NCBI GenBank assembly: GCA_031549725.1
Contig: JAVBPH010000027.1
Coordinates: 1-64,000, forward strand
Direction: 5' to 3'
Source: UBA937 sp031549725
Lineage (GTDB): Bacteria; Spirochaetota; Spirochaetia; Treponematales; Breznakiellaceae
DNA length: 64,000 nt
Shown: positions 1-8,041 of the stretch, one piece after another
Layout of the letters: every line of letters begins with the position of its first letter
How positions within the stretch are numbered: position 1 is the stretch's first letter
The notes under the pieces: model-generated
Seen by the model: only the letters and a program-made list of their open reading frames with translations
Told to the model about the DNA's origin: nothing
Database searches by the model: none
Program-made: the position numbers and the translations under genes

Positions 1-140
1 GTTAGTTTTGAAAAAGGCTTTTGCAGAAAGAATGCTATTTCCTTACCCATAAATAAAATAGTATTCTTTCTGCACTTACATCTAAGGTTGCTTTTTCAAA
101 ATTACGGACCTTGCGGTCCGGCGGATTTTGAAAAAGCCTC
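1..140 (+). repeat. Family A three-hairpin element, cut by window start
   Basis: The left end lies outside the window. What remains matches the copies at 33147-33288 and 40422-40563 in the first and middle hairpins. The last hairpin differs: it carries a GC-rich stem at 105-120 (CGGACC/GGTCCG), as in the copy at 41221-41355. It ends in the family's terminal GAAAAAGCCTC. The sequence right after it continues a family B repeat, so this copy appears to be inserted in a B element. It carries no coding capacity. Confidence 0.8.
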
Positions 141-355
141 ACCATACAATTTTGATTTACAAGATTTTAAGAACACCGCAAAGCCCCGCACCTGGGAGCG
201 TGCAGAAGGTATTCGCACGCCGCATGAGCGGCGATTCAATCTATTCCTTACAGAACGCGGACGGAGTCCGCATTTGCAGATTGCGTGAGCAATCTGGTGA
301 AATAAATTTCCTGGCAAACACGAGCAAAGCTCGTATTAAACCCACTTGTGAATAA
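141..355 (+). repeat. Family B repeat, variant with serial hairpins
   Basis: The start and end match the B copies at 4209-4398 and 45203-45384 (ACCATACAATTTT-like start, GTATTAAACCCACTTG-like end). Between them lie extra small perfect stems at 219-232, 257-271, 279-294 and 321-333, each with a 3-4 base loop. No gene is supported in 1-389; the ORFs crossing it are repeat translations. Confidence 0.65.
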
Positions 356-389
356 AAAACCCCGCAAAACCGGTTGTCCATGGTTACTA

Positions 390-1169
390 CTACAATCTTT
401 TCCTGGTCCATCCGGGGGATACAAAATGACTTTCCGCCAGATCCATTGCCCTGGCGGTTTCATCTTCATTGGGTCCGGCGGGGAATATATATTCAAGGCC
501 CAGGGCTTCTTTGAATCCGGATATAAGGGCTTCTTCGGTTTCTTCATAGGGAACATCCCTTCCCAGAATTGATGAAAGGCTGCTTACCCGCTGTTTTGCA
601 TCTTCAATGAGCCGGCCCTTATTTTTTTCCCGGGAAACCTTAAGGATATCAAACATAAGTTCCAGGTCCGTATCCAGCAGAATTGTCCCATGCTGGAGGA
701 TGGTCCCCATTTTTCTCGTTTGGGCATTCCCGGAAATTTTTTTCCCTCCGGAGATAATATCATTGATGGGACTGAAAAATGCCTCAATACCCAGAAGCGA
801 AAGTCCGGCGATTATTCCCCGGCAAAGCCGTTCATAGGATTCAAGGATTGTTTTGCCCGCCAGAACATGGTCTTCCTTCATTACTATACTGTAGGTAACC
901 TCATACTGATGAAACACCGCGCCCCCGCCGGTAATCCGGCGGACCACATCTATTCCCTTGGATTGGCATTCGGCCAGATCCACCTCTTCTTCCAATCCCT
1001 GGAAGTATCCTATGGAAACGGCTGCAGGTTTCCAGCTGTAAAACCGCAGAGTCGGAGCTGCGGTTCCCCGGGATACCGATTCCAGAATAGCCTGGTCCAG
1101 GCCCATGTTGTAAAACGCATCATGTTCGCCGCTTCGGAGCAGCCGGAATTCGTGAAGCTGTTTATCCAT
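390..1169 (-). CDS. lplA: Lipoate-protein ligase A, catalytic domain
   Basis: Predicted to adenylate lipoate or octanoate and attach it to lipoyl domains such as GcvH or E2 subunits. The protein is about 259 aa. It carries the BPL/LplA/LipB signature RRITGGGAVFHQ near residues 77-88 and the SGNAQTR motif that contributes to the lipoyl-AMP site. I chose the ATG at 1169 because GGGAG lies just upstream; a longer frame upstream has no family similarity. The family's C-terminal accessory domain is absent here but is encoded by the preceding small gene, whose stop overlaps this start. Order on the strand is lipA, accessory gene, lplA, so synthesis and scavenging of lipoate appear co-transcribed. 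Confidence 0.88.
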   Translation of the reverse strand: MDKQLHEFRLLRSGEHDAFYNMGLDQAILESVSRGTAAPTLRFYSWKPAAVSIGYFQGLEEEVDLAECQSKGIDVVRRITGGGAVFHQYEVTYSIVMKEDHVLAGKTILESYERLCRGIIAGLSLLGIEAFFSPINDIISGGKKISGNAQTRKMGTILQHGTILLDTDLELMFDILKVSREKNKGRLIEDAKQRVSSLSSILGRDVPYEETEEALISGFKEALGLEYIFPAGPNEDETARAMDLAESHFVSPGWTRKRL

Positions 1170-1446
1170 GAAGAATCTCCCGGGCATCCCGGAGGACCGC
1201 ATCCAGTCCTTCACCACTGATTCCAAAAACTTCCACCTGGTCTTCAGTTAAAAGTTCGTTGAACCGCTTTCCCAGATCGACCGTTTTTGTTCCGGGCAGT
1301 TTTTTTTCTATAGCATCAAACCCTTCTTCGGGGCTGGCAAAAAAGTCCCCCCGGATTTGAATAGACATGATAACTTTATTTTCAATTTCTGCACTTATCC
1401 TGATAAGTTTGCAGCCTTCGGGTTTTCCGACACCTTCAATTTTCAA
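1162..1446 (-). CDS. LplB-like lipoate ligase accessory protein
   Basis: A short protein of about 94 aa resembling the C-terminal accessory domain of lipoate-protein ligases, encoded separately as in archaeal LplA/LplB pairs. Visible family features are the N-terminal GKPEGCKLIRI stretch, a GDFFASPEEGFDAIEKKL segment and an acidic C-terminal helix. In known split ligases this subunit is needed for lipoate activation. The start is probably the TTG at 1446, with GGGAG eight bases upstream; no ATG fits the domain boundary. The stop overlaps the lplA start by a few bases, implying translational coupling. Family assignment is from memory of the domain pattern. Confidence 0.75.
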   Translation of the reverse strand: MKIEGVGKPEGCKLIRISAEIENKVIMSIQIRGDFFASPEEGFDAIEKKLPGTKTVDLGKRFNELLTEDQVEVFGISGEGLDAVLRDAREILHG

Positions 1447-1525
1447 AATAATTACTCCCGTATCTAACCAATAACCGGGAATGGCATTGCAGCAACCCGG
1501 GCACCGGGAATGATTATCCGGCGCT

Positions 1526-2395
1526 TCAGGCATTACCCATGCTGTTCCAGGCATTCAGGGCATGGTAACTTGTCCTGGCAAAGGGAGAAGAAACAATCTC
1601 TTTGAATCCTTTATTTCTGGCAATTCCGGCATAGTATTCAAACTGTTCAGGATGGATATATGCCTGAACCGGAATCTGCTTCGGCGTGGGCTGCAGGTAC
1701 TGCCCCATAACGAGGATGTCCACATCAGCTTCCCGGAGTTTATCCATGGTTAAAAACAGTTCCGGTTCTGTTTCCCCCAATCCCAGAAGGATACTGCTCT
1801 TGGTTGCGGCGGCCCCCAGGGATTTTGCATACGTTAAGGTGGAGATGCTTTTTTCAAACCCCGCCCGGGCATCCCGGATGTTCTGCAGGGAAGGAACAGT
1901 TTCCACATTATGGGCCACCACATCCGGGTTCCCCGCAATAACAAGCTTCAATTCTTCCTCATTATAATCCGGGATCAGCACTTCCACTTTTACGGAGGCA
2001 ATGCCGGTTTTTAGGGCGGTTATGCATGAGGCAAAATGGGCGGCTCCCCGGTCCGGTAAATCATCCCGGTCCACGGAAGTAAGCACCACATACCGGAGGC
2101 CCAGTTCCCGGGTTGCTTTCAGAAGGGCATCCCCTTCATCTTCCCGAAGGGCTTCACCCTGGCGGCGGCTTTCCACCGCACAAAAACGGCAGCCCCGGGT
2201 ACAAACGGCTCCCATAATCATAAAGGTGGCGGTACCGCATCCCCAGCATTCGGCTTTGTTGGGACAGTGGGCCTCATCGCAGACCGTATGGAGTTTGTGT
2301 TTCGCCAAAATATCCTCAACACCCTTCCAGGTACTTCCGCCGGGATATTTTACTCTGATCCATTCGGGTTTCGGAATTACGGTTTTTATTTCCAT
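1526..2395 (-). CDS. lipA: Lipoyl synthase
   Basis: Radical SAM enzyme that inserts two sulfur atoms into the octanoyl chain on lipoyl domains. Both iron-sulfur cluster motifs are present: the auxiliary cluster cysteines CDEAHCPNKAEC (Cys 39, 44, 50) and the SAM cluster CTRGCRFC (Cys 65, 69, 72). The conserved C-terminal serine region reads RTSYHA. Length 290 aa is normal. The ATG at 2395 shares one base with the stop of the upstream DUF4105 gene (TGATG), which favours it over an upstream in-frame start. It is followed by the LplB-like gene after about 80 bp. Confidence 0.95.
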   Translation of the reverse strand: MEIKTVIPKPEWIRVKYPGGSTWKGVEDILAKHKLHTVCDEAHCPNKAECWGCGTATFMIMGAVCTRGCRFCAVESRRQGEALREDEGDALLKATRELGLRYVVLTSVDRDDLPDRGAAHFASCITALKTGIASVKVEVLIPDYNEEELKLVIAGNPDVVAHNVETVPSLQNIRDARAGFEKSISTLTYAKSLGAAATKSSILLGLGETEPELFLTMDKLREADVDILVMGQYLQPTPKQIPVQAYIHPEQFEYYAGIARNKGFKEIVSSPFARTSYHALNAWNSMGNA

Positions 2396-3681
2396 CAGCC
2401 TTTTTTCTCTTTGAAAAATTTCCCCAGCCATTCGGGGATAAAACTCAATACCAAAGCTATGGGCAGGTAAAAAGCCTGGTCAACCTGGTTCTGCTGGTAA
2501 AACCAGGGCAGGAGTTTAATCAGCATGGAAAGGATTCCGCAGAAGAACGACAGTGTCCAAAGCGCCTTCAGGATTGATTCGGTGCTGAACCGGAAGGTTT
2601 TCATTTTTCCCAGGGCCATCCGGATTCCCAGGGGAACCGCGATAAGCAGCAGGGGATTTACATAGAGCAGGTTCGCATTGTCATAGGTGTAATCATGGTT
2701 TGTAAAAAACATCATAAAAAAGAGAACCAATCCCACGAGTCCAAAGAAGAGGCCTACCGCGGTGTGGCTTATTCCCAGGAGTACCTGTCCGGCCTTGGGT
2801 TTTTTCTGCCGGAGGATCATAAAAATAAGAATAATTATGGATATACCGCAGCCAACCATTAATTCCCGGGGCCACTGTTTTCTTGGAGTATTCAGTACCG
2901 GTGGCCGGTTCACCGCCAGATTGAGGGTATTCTCGGAGACAACCAGTTTTCTCTGATGGCCGGAACTATCGGTATAATAAAAATCCTGGATGTCCCGGGC
3001 TATCTCGGAGGGAAGGAACATTTCATCCCACATGGTTATGGGAACATCGATTCTCTGTCCCATCAGAAAATTCAGCAGCCAGTCAAAAAACGGGGAGAAA
3101 TATGTATGCCTGCGGACATGCTGCCGCAGGGTAAAACGGCCCGGAGCATCCCCATAGGCTTCCTTAAACTGGCCGTCCGTGGCAAGGTCGATAATATCCC
3201 TGATCCGGGTTGCGCAGTTATCCCTGAAGTGATGATAATAATAATCCCGGTTTTCCGGCAGGACATTTTTTTCCGCAAAAGCCCATACCTCCTCCTTTTT
3301 TGCCGGGTCCAAATCCAGGGTATACACAAAAATATCCCGGTTGGTTTTCTTATAATAATTCACATTGGCTGATACCGGGGATGCGCCGCAGCTGTAGAGC
3401 AGCCTTCCCAGGGCAAAATTTAAAAAGAAATTCTCATTCTCAAAAGAGAAAAGACCGTAATCGTAGAAGGTTGCCTTTCCTGTCAGGCTGTCCTCAATGA
3501 TCAGCCCAATGTGTCCCCACCAGAAATAAAGTTCATCCCCCGGACCAATAACCGCAACTTTTATGGTCAGGAAATCTCCCCGGTTCACGGGTATCCTAGG
3601 AACTTCCTGGGAAAAAACATTTCCCGCGGAAATGAAAATAAAAATACATATCCCAAATAGTATACGGCGGTGGTTTCTCAT
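2395..3681 (-). CDS. DUF4105 exported/membrane protein
   Basis: A 428-aa protein with an N-terminal signal peptide ending near FSQ, followed by a DUF4105-like domain. Recognisable pieces are GHIGLIIED, YDYGLF, an F-LGRLLY stretch, the paired tyrosines of NRDYYYHHF, and DNCATRIRDII, which holds the conserved Cys and Arg-Asp. After about residue 270 come four or more hydrophobic segments, so the folded domain is probably outside the cytoplasm on a membrane anchor. The family's biochemical role is not established. Its stop overlaps the lipA start, so it may share transcription with the lipoate genes, but no functional tie is evident. Confidence 0.8.
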   Translation of the reverse strand: MRNHRRILFGICIFIFISAGNVFSQEVPRIPVNRGDFLTIKVAVIGPGDELYFWWGHIGLIIEDSLTGKATFYDYGLFSFENENFFLNFALGRLLYSCGASPVSANVNYYKKTNRDIFVYTLDLDPAKKEEVWAFAEKNVLPENRDYYYHHFRDNCATRIRDIIDLATDGQFKEAYGDAPGRFTLRQHVRRHTYFSPFFDWLLNFLMGQRIDVPITMWDEMFLPSEIARDIQDFYYTDSSGHQRKLVVSENTLNLAVNRPPVLNTPRKQWPRELMVGCGISIIILIFMILRQKKPKAGQVLLGISHTAVGLFFGLVGLVLFFMMFFTNHDYTYDNANLLYVNPLLLIAVPLGIRMALGKMKTFRFSTESILKALWTLSFFCGILSMLIKLLPWFYQQNQVDQAFYLPIALVLSFIPEWLGKFFKEKKG

Positions 3682-3689
3682 ATTACTCT

Positions 3690-4034
3690 CTAATCAGTAT
3701 TTTTCAGCATGTCCTTCAGGATCTTCTCATCAAAGCCCAGGACCACCCGCCCCTTACCGGGGCGGATCAGAGGAGTCTTGTACAGTTCCGGATGGAGAAG
3801 CAGCTCTTCCCGGGCATCGTAATCCATGAAGGAGAGGCCCTTCTTTTTGGCAGCCTGGCCTTCAATATCTATAAGGGCCTCAAATCCCAGGGACGAAGCC
3901 ATACCATCCAGTTCACCCGGGCTTGGAGGTTTAATTTCCATATCCCTGAACTGGACATCGATATTTCTTTCCTTAAAAAAACGCAGGGCCTTTTGGGTAT
4001 CCCTGCATTTTTTAGTACCAAAAACCTGGATCAT
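3690..4034 (-). CDS. ArsC/Spx-family thioredoxin-fold protein
   Basis: A 114-aa protein of the ArsC/YffB type. The N-terminal motif GTKKCRDTQKALRFF has one cysteine in the position of the ArsC/Spx active site, without a CXXC pair. The C-terminal pocket TPLIRPGKGRVVLGF holds the conserved TP-R residues. Such proteins include arsenate reductases and uncharacterised glutathione- or thiol-linked reductases. No ars genes are nearby, so arsenate reduction is not supported by context. It starts at the first ATG and lies nine bases upstream of the DUF4105 gene, so the two probably form one transcript. Confidence 0.8.
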   Translation of the reverse strand: MIQVFGTKKCRDTQKALRFFKERNIDVQFRDMEIKPPSPGELDGMASSLGFEALIDIEGQAAKKKGLSFMDYDAREELLLHPELYKTPLIRPGKGRVVLGFDEKILKDMLKNTD

Positions 4035-4208
4035 ACATCATCATACATTAATTTTGGAAAAACGCAAAGGACCCGGGAAGCGGATTTTTGCCGGAGGTCG
4101 CTGCAAAAATACATATTTCTTCTCGGATCTCTTCGAAAACCTCATGGACCGGTGATTCCCGGTGGTTGAGGTACTCGAAATCACCTGAAGGGTAGAAAAT
4201 GAGTTCTC

Positions 4209-4398
4209 ATCAAAAACCTTCTGCACGCTTTCGCGTGCGAGGCAGAGAGCGCGGGGCGGCGAGGTTTGTTGGTTCTGTAAGGTATGGATTTTATGTGGGT
4301 TTAATACCCATACAATGATGATTTACAAGATTTTTAGAACGCCCCAGAGCCTCGCACGCGGAAGCGTGCAGAAGGTATTAAACCCACTTGCGAATAAA
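4209..4398 (+). repeat. Family B repeat, subtype 1
   Basis: Closely matches 45203-45384: start ATCAAAAACCTTCTGCACGC, core GTTGGTTCTGTAAGGTATGG, end GTATTAAACCCACTTGCG. Two inverted pairs are visible: CCTTCTGCACGCT with AGCGTGCAGAAGG, and GTGGGTTTAATACC with GGTATTAAACCCAC. It fills most of the non-coding stretch 4035-4508. The rest, 4035-4208, shows nothing I can identify. Confidence 0.8.
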
Positions 4399-4508
4399 AA
4401 AACGGGGATCAGCATACTGTACAAAACATATTCCTGATACCCGTTCGTATTGATTCAAATCCCTTTATGGTTTTGTTTTTTCATTCACCAAAGGAATCAG
4501 ACTATTGT

Positions 4509-5258
4509 TCAGCCAAACTTCGCAATAGGGACGAAGGTTTCCGCCTTAAGCGCAGCGCCTCCAACCAGTGCTCCGTCAATATTTTCCTTTGCCATGAGCT
4601 GGGCCGCGTTGTCCGCTTTAACCGAACCGCCATACTGGATGCAGATTTTTTTTGCCGCATCGGCACCGTACAGTTTACCTATCACCTGGCGGATCGATGC
4701 ATGGATGGCGTCCGCATCCTCCGGGGTGGCGGTTTTGCCGGTCCCGATAGCCCAGACAGGTTCGTAGGCAATGGTCACCCTGGCCATGTCCCCGGCGCTG
4801 ACCCCTTTAAGGCCTTCCACAGTCTGGGTTTCGCAGACTTTTTCCGCGTTGCCCGCTTCCCGTTCTTCCAGAAGTTCCCCGACGCAGAGGATCACCTCCA
4901 GGCCGTGCTGCAGGGCAAGCCTGACCTTTTTGTTGATCAGGGCATCGTCTTCCTTATAGGTATGGCGGCGTTCGCTGTGGCCCAGGATAACCGCCTGAAC
5001 CCCCAGGTCCTTAAGCTGAAGCACCGATACTTCACCGGTGTGGGCGCCCTGTTCCTCGGATGCCATATTCTGGGCTCCCAGCATGATGTTGGTTCCCTTC
5101 ACTATGGCTCCCACGGTTTCCAGGGAGGTAAAACTGGGGGCGACCAGGTATTTATGTTTCCCGTCCTTAATCTGGGCTACCAGTTCTTTGGCCAGAGCCG
5201 CAGCCTCGGACCGGGTCTTGTGCATTTTCCAGTTGCCTGCAATAAAATAATTCCGCAT
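4509..5258 (-). CDS. tpiA: Triose-phosphate isomerase
   Basis: Interconverts dihydroxyacetone phosphate and glyceraldehyde 3-phosphate in the cytoplasm. Length 249 aa is standard. Visible landmarks are GNWKMHKT with the catalytic Lys, GHSERR with the catalytic His, the active-site glutamate in AYEPVWAIGTGKTA with its flexible loop, and the phosphate-binding YGGSV and GALVGGAAL. AAGGAG precedes the ATG. Last gene of the gap-pgk-tpi run, with a hairpin at 5272-5303 between pgk and tpi that could tune message stability. Confidence 0.97.
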   Translation of the reverse strand: MRNYFIAGNWKMHKTRSEAAALAKELVAQIKDGKHKYLVAPSFTSLETVGAIVKGTNIMLGAQNMASEEQGAHTGEVSVLQLKDLGVQAVILGHSERRHTYKEDDALINKKVRLALQHGLEVILCVGELLEEREAGNAEKVCETQTVEGLKGVSAGDMARVTIAYEPVWAIGTGKTATPEDADAIHASIRQVIGKLYGADAAKKICIQYGGSVKADNAAQLMAKENIDGALVGGAALKAETFVPIAKFG

Positions 5259-5271
5259 TATGTCTCCTTAA

Positions 5272-5303
5272 GGAAGCTCCAAAAACGTTGTTTTGGAGCT
5301 TCC
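5272..5303. repeat. Hairpin between pgk and tpiA
   Basis: GGAAGCTCCAAAA and TTTTGGAGCTTCC form a near-perfect stem around a short loop. There is no clear T-run on the minus strand, so it is more likely a processing or attenuation hairpin than a full terminator. Confidence 0.6.
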
Positions 5304-5345
5304 ATGAATCTAGTATTAATCTTGGGGATAATATTCCAGATGTCC

Positions 5346-6608
5346 CTACTTCCTGGTAACTTCGATACCGGGAAGTTTCTTGCCTTCCAGCAGTTCCAAT
5401 GATGCGCCGCCGCCGGTTGACACATGGCTCATCCTGGAAGCCAGACCGAACTTGTTGACCGCCGCAACCGAATCGCCGCCGCCCACCACTGTGACAGCAC
5501 CACGGCTGGTAGCATCCGCCACCATCTTGGCTACTTCACCGGTACCTTTCGCAAAGTTTTCAAATTCGAAAACACCCACTGGGCCGTTCCATACAATGGT
5601 TTTAGCCTTGGCCAGCACTTCCTTGTATTTAGCCAGAGTTTTGGGACCCACGTCCATTCCCATCAGGTTATCCGGAATATCGAGACCGTCCACGGCTTTA
5701 GGCGCCGCATTGGCATCAAAGGTTTCGGCGCAGACATGATCCAGGGGCAGAACGATATCCACTCCGCTCTTCTGGGCTGCTGCGAGAATACTCTTGGCAG
5801 TATCAATCTGATCATCTTCAACCAGGGACTTTCCAACCTTGTGGCCCTGGGCCTTGAGGAAGGTGTAAGCCATGCCTCCGCCGATCACGAGGGCCGCGGA
5901 ATTTTTAAGCAGGCTTTCCAGAACCGCAATCTTGGAACTGACCTTGGCGCCGCCGATAATGGCCACCAGGGGTTTCTGGGGATTGGTTACAATCGGTTCC
6001 AGGTAATTGACTTCCTTTTCCATGAGGAAGCCCGCTACGGACACGGGTACAAACTTCGCAATGGATGCGGTGGACGCATGGTCCCGGTGGGCGGTCCCGA
6101 AGGCATCGTTCACAAAAATATCGCCGTAGCTGGCCAGTTCCCTGGCAAGCTTATCCCGTTCCGCCGCATCCTTGCTGGTTTCTTCAGGATGGAACCGGGT
6201 ATTTTCCAGCATAATCACCGAGCCCTCAGGCTGGGATTCAATAAAGGCTTTTTTTCCGTAGCAGCCGTCTTCGCCTGCAAAAATTACGGGCTTCCCAAGT
6301 TTGCCTTCCAGGTATTTTGCCACCGGAGCCATCCGGTGTTTCCCCTTGATATAAGCGGCTTCATCAAAACTCTTACCGTCTTTTTCAGCTTTTTCCTTGG
6401 CCTTCTTGGCATCTTTTTCAGGATCCCCGAGGTGGCTCATGAGGGTAAGGCTTTTTACCCCCTGGTCAAGGATATATTTAATGGTGGGGATCGCCGCCAC
6501 AATCCGGGTATCGTCCTGAACAACACCATCTTTCATGGGAACGTTAAAATCGACCCGCATGATAATCCGTTTTCCCTTAAGGTCCACATCTTTTACGGTC
6601 TTAATCAT
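5346..6608 (-). CDS. pgk: Phosphoglycerate kinase
   Basis: Transfers phosphate from 1,3-bisphosphoglycerate to ADP. The 420-aa protein has the N-terminal RVDFNVPMKDG motif, the SHLGDPEK basic patch, FVNDAFGTAHRDHAS, the hinge region GGAKVSSKI, and the C-terminal GGGDSVAAV and STGGGASLELLEGK nucleotide-binding stretches. A lysine-rich insert near residues 66-90 (KDAKKAKEKAEKDGKSFDE) follows the first basic patch, as in several bacterial PGKs. It lies 138 bp downstream of gap and 87 bp upstream of tpiA, on the same strand. Confidence 0.97.
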   Translation of the reverse strand: MIKTVKDVDLKGKRIIMRVDFNVPMKDGVVQDDTRIVAAIPTIKYILDQGVKSLTLMSHLGDPEKDAKKAKEKAEKDGKSFDEAAYIKGKHRMAPVAKYLEGKLGKPVIFAGEDGCYGKKAFIESQPEGSVIMLENTRFHPEETSKDAAERDKLARELASYGDIFVNDAFGTAHRDHASTASIAKFVPVSVAGFLMEKEVNYLEPIVTNPQKPLVAIIGGAKVSSKIAVLESLLKNSAALVIGGGMAYTFLKAQGHKVGKSLVEDDQIDTAKSILAAAQKSGVDIVLPLDHVCAETFDANAAPKAVDGLDIPDNLMGMDVGPKTLAKYKEVLAKAKTIVWNGPVGVFEFENFAKGTGEVAKMVADATSRGAVTVVGGGDSVAAVNKFGLASRMSHVSTGGGASLELLEGKKLPGIEVTRK

Positions 6609-6712
6609 CTTAAACTCCTTACGTATATTTTAAAAAAAATGGCCCCAGCGATAAAGCCGGAGCCCCTGATACACCAAGGCCTTACATATAAAGGTCCATA
6701 TTATAAAGCCCT

Positions 6713-6746
6713 GGTATTTCTAAAAACATCGGTTTTTAGAGGCCCC
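6713..6746. repeat. Family D palindrome between gap and pgk
   Basis: TTTCTAAAAACATCGGTTTTTAGAGG forms an imperfect hairpin immediately after the gap stop codon. It resembles the other AAAAAC/GTTTTT palindromes in the window (for example 19168-19209). It may partially terminate after gap. Confidence 0.55.
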
Positions 6747-7817
6747 TTATTTGGAAGCCATGTGCCGGAGCAGGTCAACTACCCGGTTGGAATAACCCCA
6801 TTCGTTGTCGTACCATGATACAACCTTGAAGAACCGTTTTTCTCCGGGGAGGTTGTTCTGGAGAGTAGCCAGGCTGTCATAGATTGAAGACCGGGCGTCG
6901 TGGATGAAGTCGGTGGATACAAGTTCCTCGTTGCAGTAACCGAGGATATTCTTGAGGTAGCTTTCGGAGGCCTTTTTCATGAAGCCGTCGATTTCTTCAA
7001 TGGAAGTATCCTTGGCTGCGGTAAAGGTCAGGTCAACCACGGAGACCGTGGGGGTGGGAACCCGGAAGGACATACCGGTAAGCTTGCCCTTGGTTTCGGG
7101 AAGAACTTCACCAACTGCCTTGGCAGCGCCGGTGGTGGAAGGAATAATATTGATTGCAGCTGCGCGGCCGCCCCTCCAGTCTTTCTTGGAAACCCCGTCT
7201 ACGGTTTTCTGGGTAGCGGTATAGGAGTGGATAGTGGTCATAAGACCCTTTTCAACACCGATGCCTTCCTTCAGGATAACATGAACCACCGGGGCAAGAC
7301 AGTTGGTGGTGCAGCTGGCGTTGGATACTACATGGTGCTTGGAAGCATCATATTTTCCTTCGTTAACGCCCATTACAAAAGTAGGAATGGGTTTGGATTC
7401 GTCCTTGCTCTTGGCAGGAGCGGTAATGATAACCTTCTTGGCGCCCGCGTCCAGGTGGCCATAGGCATTTTCCCCGGTGAAAATACCGGTGGATTCGATC
7501 ACGTATTCAACCCCAAGTTTTCCCCAGGGAAGATTCTTGATTTCCTTTTCAGCCATGACACATTTGATTTCATGGCCGTTAACCACCAGGATATCATCTT
7601 CAGCCAGGGAAGCATCGCTTTTCTTTGAAGAAATATTTGCCTTCATCCGGCCCTGGGTGGAATCATATTTTAACTGGTATGCAAAGTACTTAGCGTCTGT
7701 AGAGATATCAACCACTGCGGCAACATCAATTTTATCTTTTCCAAGCATTCCCTGGTCAACTATGGCCTGAAACACAAGCCGTCCGATACGGCCAAACCCG
7801 TTAATTGCAATTTTCAT
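6747..7817 (-). CDS. gap: Glyceraldehyde-3-phosphate dehydrogenase, type I
   Basis: Oxidises glyceraldehyde 3-phosphate to 1,3-bisphosphoglycerate with NAD. The N-terminal NGFGRIGRLVF Rossmann motif and the catalytic Cys169 in SNASCTTNCLAPV are intact, as is SWYDNEWGYSNRVVDL near the end. At 356 aa it is longer than most bacterial enzymes (about 335). Extra segments include STDAKYFAYQLKYDSTQGR and KSKDESKPIPT, which strongly recall the glycosomal kinetoplastid type. GGAGG sits seven bases before the ATG, and a promoter-like pair lies upstream. It heads the gap-pgk-tpi run and faces a TetR gene. Confidence 0.97.
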   Translation of the reverse strand: MKIAINGFGRIGRLVFQAIVDQGMLGKDKIDVAAVVDISTDAKYFAYQLKYDSTQGRMKANISSKKSDASLAEDDILVVNGHEIKCVMAEKEIKNLPWGKLGVEYVIESTGIFTGENAYGHLDAGAKKVIITAPAKSKDESKPIPTFVMGVNEGKYDASKHHVVSNASCTTNCLAPVVHVILKEGIGVEKGLMTTIHSYTATQKTVDGVSKKDWRGGRAAAINIIPSTTGAAKAVGEVLPETKGKLTGMSFRVPTPTVSVVDLTFTAAKDTSIEEIDGFMKKASESYLKNILGYCNEELVSTDFIHDARSSIYDSLATLQNNLPGEKRFFKVVSWYDNEWGYSNRVVDLLRHMASK

Positions 7818-7850
7818 ATAAACCTCCAGAATCGATCATTTTATATTAAA

Positions 7851-7880
7851 AAAATAGGTGAAATTCGCATTTTAGTCAAT
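7851..7880 (-). promoter_or_regulatory. Putative gap promoter
   Basis: On the minus strand TTGACT (7880-7875) is followed after 18 bases by TATTTT (7856-7851), about 35 bases before the gap start codon. Fits a sigma-70 type promoter; inference only. Confidence 0.5.
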
Positions 7881-7934
7881 CAGGGCGGGGATTTTTTTTC
7901 AAAATCCTGTTATTTTTTTCCTTTTTCTCAAAAA

Positions 7935-7994
7935 ATATCCATTTTGGATATTAACCCTTGTTTTTTTGGATGGATGGAGTAAAATATATCCATA
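7935..7994. promoter_or_regulatory. Candidate operator in the gap/TetR intergenic region
   Basis: A perfect 17-bp palindrome, ATATCCATTTTGGATAT (7935-7951), is followed about 40 bp on by TATATCCATAT (7984-7994) and by TGGATGGATGG in between. Palindromes of this size next to a TetR-family gene are typical of self-regulation. The rest of 7818-8041 is AT-rich. Confidence 0.45.
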
Positions 7995-8041
7995 TCACAA
8001 AATCAAAAATTTAATGAGCAATAAAAAAAGGAGTGATTGTT

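Noticed and set aside
190..340. CRISPR-like array of hairpins
   Set aside because: The stems differ in sequence and spacing is irregular; there are no identical repeats with spacers and no cas genes.
88..355. Short overlapping ORFs at the window start
   Set aside because: They are translations of repeats A and B, which recur in non-coding gaps; no ribosome sites or protein-like composition.
4041..4226. 61-codon minus frame upstream of the ArsC-like gene
   Set aside because: Runs into repeat B and has no recognisable protein features.
5424..6818. A 464-codon plus-strand frame antisense to pgk
   Set aside because: It is a shadow of pgk; the minus-strand product is a complete, clearly conserved enzyme.
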